From a virus, in IMG/VR virus record IMGVR_UViG_3300043468_001441, positions 1-21,608 of that record: 21,608 nt of DNA; one strand, given 5' to 3'. The notes beneath the pieces are model-generated. The model was not told the DNA's origin, made no database searches, and saw only the letters and a program-made list of their open reading frames with translations. Both the position numbers and the translations under genes were made by a program. Below, in pieces: positions 20,579-21,608 of the stretch (its first letter is position 1; each line of letters begins with the position of its first letter).

Positions 20579-21340
20579 ATGTTGCTTGTTATCCCTTTTT
20601 CTGATAAAGCCACCGCGCTTTACCGGCACATCTTTACCCTGGGGGGTGTCGCCTCGCACGATGTCCTCCTCGTCGGGCCGCACCAGAAAGTAGAGGAGAT
20701 CGAAAAGGCGCTCGATATTCTGAAAGGAGCTTTTGCAAACGCCGACCTTTTTACGGGAGACCACAACTATACTTCTCGAAATAAGCTCTTCCACGACACG
20801 GCCCGCTACCTCGACAGCGTAGGTTGCACCGATCCGTGGCTGTGGCTCGATGAGCACGCCACGCCGACCCGCACGGGCTGGCTCACGGAAATCGCGAAAG
20901 AGTATTTCTATAAAAAAACTCCCTTCCTCGGGGCGACTGAAAAATCGGTGGCCCTGAACCCCGCGACAAAAAAATACGAGGAAGAGCCTGACCGGCTTGC
21001 GGCCTGCTCGGTGTATCCTGTGGATTTCTACGCCGAGTCCATTCTGATCCGGCAACTCGGCTACGGGCCGAACGAAACCCCATGGCATGTCACGCTGCGT
21101 TTTGAGATGCGCCGCAACGGCTCGGCCAGCGATTTGATCCAGCACCAGCCTGGCACTTTTGGCTATCGGCCCCAGGGCGAGAAATTGGTTTTCACTGAGA
21201 AGGCTGGCGTGGAGGCCGCTCCGATCCGCCCTGAAACCGTTTTGGTTACTGGCGTGCCTGACGGCTCGGTGATCGACGCATTGAACCCCAAGAAACGCAA
21301 GAAAGACATTTACGATGAACCTGAATCAGTCACCGCTTGA
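20579..21340 (+). CDS. Glycosyltransferase-like (GT-A fold) phage protein (253 aa)
   Basis: The protein begins MLLVIPFSDKATALYRHIF and continues with SHDVLLVGP, typical of the first strands of a nucleotide-sugar-binding fold. The phrase DPWLWLDEHATPTRTGWLTEIAKEY (about 85-109) matches the pattern of phage GT-A-like proteins, where a W-x-D/E-x-D-like acidic motif is followed by P-x-x-x-G-W; here it is D91-E92-H93. A true DxD is absent, so activity is uncertain. The C-terminal 70 residues are unplaced. It sits immediately upstream of the portal gene and overlaps it by 26 bases, so it is probably translated with the head genes. Confidence 0.55.
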   Translation: MLLVIPFSDKATALYRHIFTLGGVASHDVLLVGPHQKVEEIEKALDILKGAFANADLFTGDHNYTSRNKLFHDTARYLDSVGCTDPWLWLDEHATPTRTGWLTEIAKEYFYKKTPFLGATEKSVALNPATKKYEEEPDRLAACSVYPVDFYAESILIRQLGYGPNETPWHVTLRFEMRRNGSASDLIQHQPGTFGYRPQGEKLVFTEKAGVEAAPIRPETVLVTGVPDGSVIDALNPKKRKKDIYDEPESVTA

Positions 21341-21608
21341 ACTGAAGGGGCTTGACCCCGTGACCGGCGAAGCCCCCTGCGCTCGCGTGGGCGATGTGGA
21401 CGCCGCCCGCTCGATCTACCTCGCGCTCAAAAAAGCCGATGAGGGCTCTAGCCGCAACCGTGCTTTGATCGACGGGATGTTCAACGGCTCGCCCCCTTTC
21501 AATGCGAATGATCTGAAAGAAATGGGGCAGGGCGACCGCACGAATCTCGACTTCGGCGAGGCGGCGGCGCTCAAGGAACAAGCCCTCGCGGGTTACTATG
21601 ACCTGACG
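21315..21608 (+). CDS. Portal protein, N-terminal 98 residues (runs off right edge)
   Basis: The frame from ATG 21315 is open to the window end. After a short variable N-terminus, residues about 27-98 (AARSIYLALKKADEGSSRNRALIDGMFNGSPPFN ... DRTNLDFGEAAALKEQ) follow the pattern of podovirus-like and related phage portal N-termini: a first helix, an R-x-x-I-D-G-M-F/Y-x-G-x-P-P turn, then an R-x-N-x-x-F-x-E segment. The overlap with the glycosyltransferase-like gene (26 bases, other frame) suggests coupling. Confirmation needs the rest of the gene. Confidence 0.7.
   Translation, partial: MNLNQSPLELKGLDPVTGEAPCARVGDVDAARSIYLALKKADEGSSRNRALIDGMFNGSPPFNANDLKEMGQGDRTNLDFGEAAALKEQALAGYYDLT

Overview
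The window reads as part of the genome of a temperate tailed bacteriophage; no cellular housekeeping genes are visible. The host is probably Gram-negative, because there is a spanin-like lipoprotein next to a membrane/coiled-coil protein and a short M15-type endolysin. A Verrucomicrobia-like host is my inference only. It rests on the integrase active-site wording (N-x-L-R-H-S and G-N-S-P before the Tyr), and on starts that lack Shine-Dalgarno sequences and sit behind A/C-rich leaders.

Left arm (1-5894, minus strand): a leftward early operon. In transcription order it encodes a tyrosine integrase, three consecutive small ribbon-helix-helix (RHH) proteins (two with overlapping genes), a small excisionase/AlpA-like protein, a PD-(D/E)XK nuclease, a DUF6378 protein, a 790-residue fusion of an SF2/SNF2-like helicase with a Cas4/AddB-like Fe-S nuclease, and the 5' part of an unrecognised gene that runs off the left edge. 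Most junctions are 4-base ATGA/GTGA overlaps.

Centre (5895-6172): a 278-base divergent control region. It holds three TTGTCC/GGACAA inverted repeats (candidate operators), copies of a recurrent TGTAATAACC-type motif, and a tRNA 3'-end-like stretch on the minus strand that I interpret as attP. Phage genes lie on both sides of this candidate att site, so the sequence probably represents the excised or virion form and not an integrated prophage.

Right arm (6173-21608, plus strand): the large terminase comes first, followed by about 10.8 kb of virion appendage genes. These are a BppU-like beta protein, a collagen-like stalk, two paralogous coiled-coil adaptors, a 607-residue collagen/knob fibre, a tail-collar tip, a tail-assembly chaperone, a second short collagen protein, a fibre with a 5 x 14-residue heptad repeat, a small docking-module protein and a 1078-residue beta-rich protein. 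Then come a compact lysis cassette (i-spanin-like, o-spanin-like lipoprotein, holin-like, M15 endolysin), an HNH nuclease, a small HExxH zincin, a glycosyltransferase-like protein and the start of a portal gene. Terminase and portal are about 13.4 kb apart, and I saw no small terminase, repressor or host gene.

The points most worth a second look are the recurrent TGTAATAA/TATAACC motif close to gene starts on both arms (including a duplicated 43-base element), the candidate attP, the helicase-nuclease fusion, the three-RHH array, and the mosaic fibre cassette with expandable repeats and a tip gene of different base composition. All family names come from reading the translated sequence; no database search was run.
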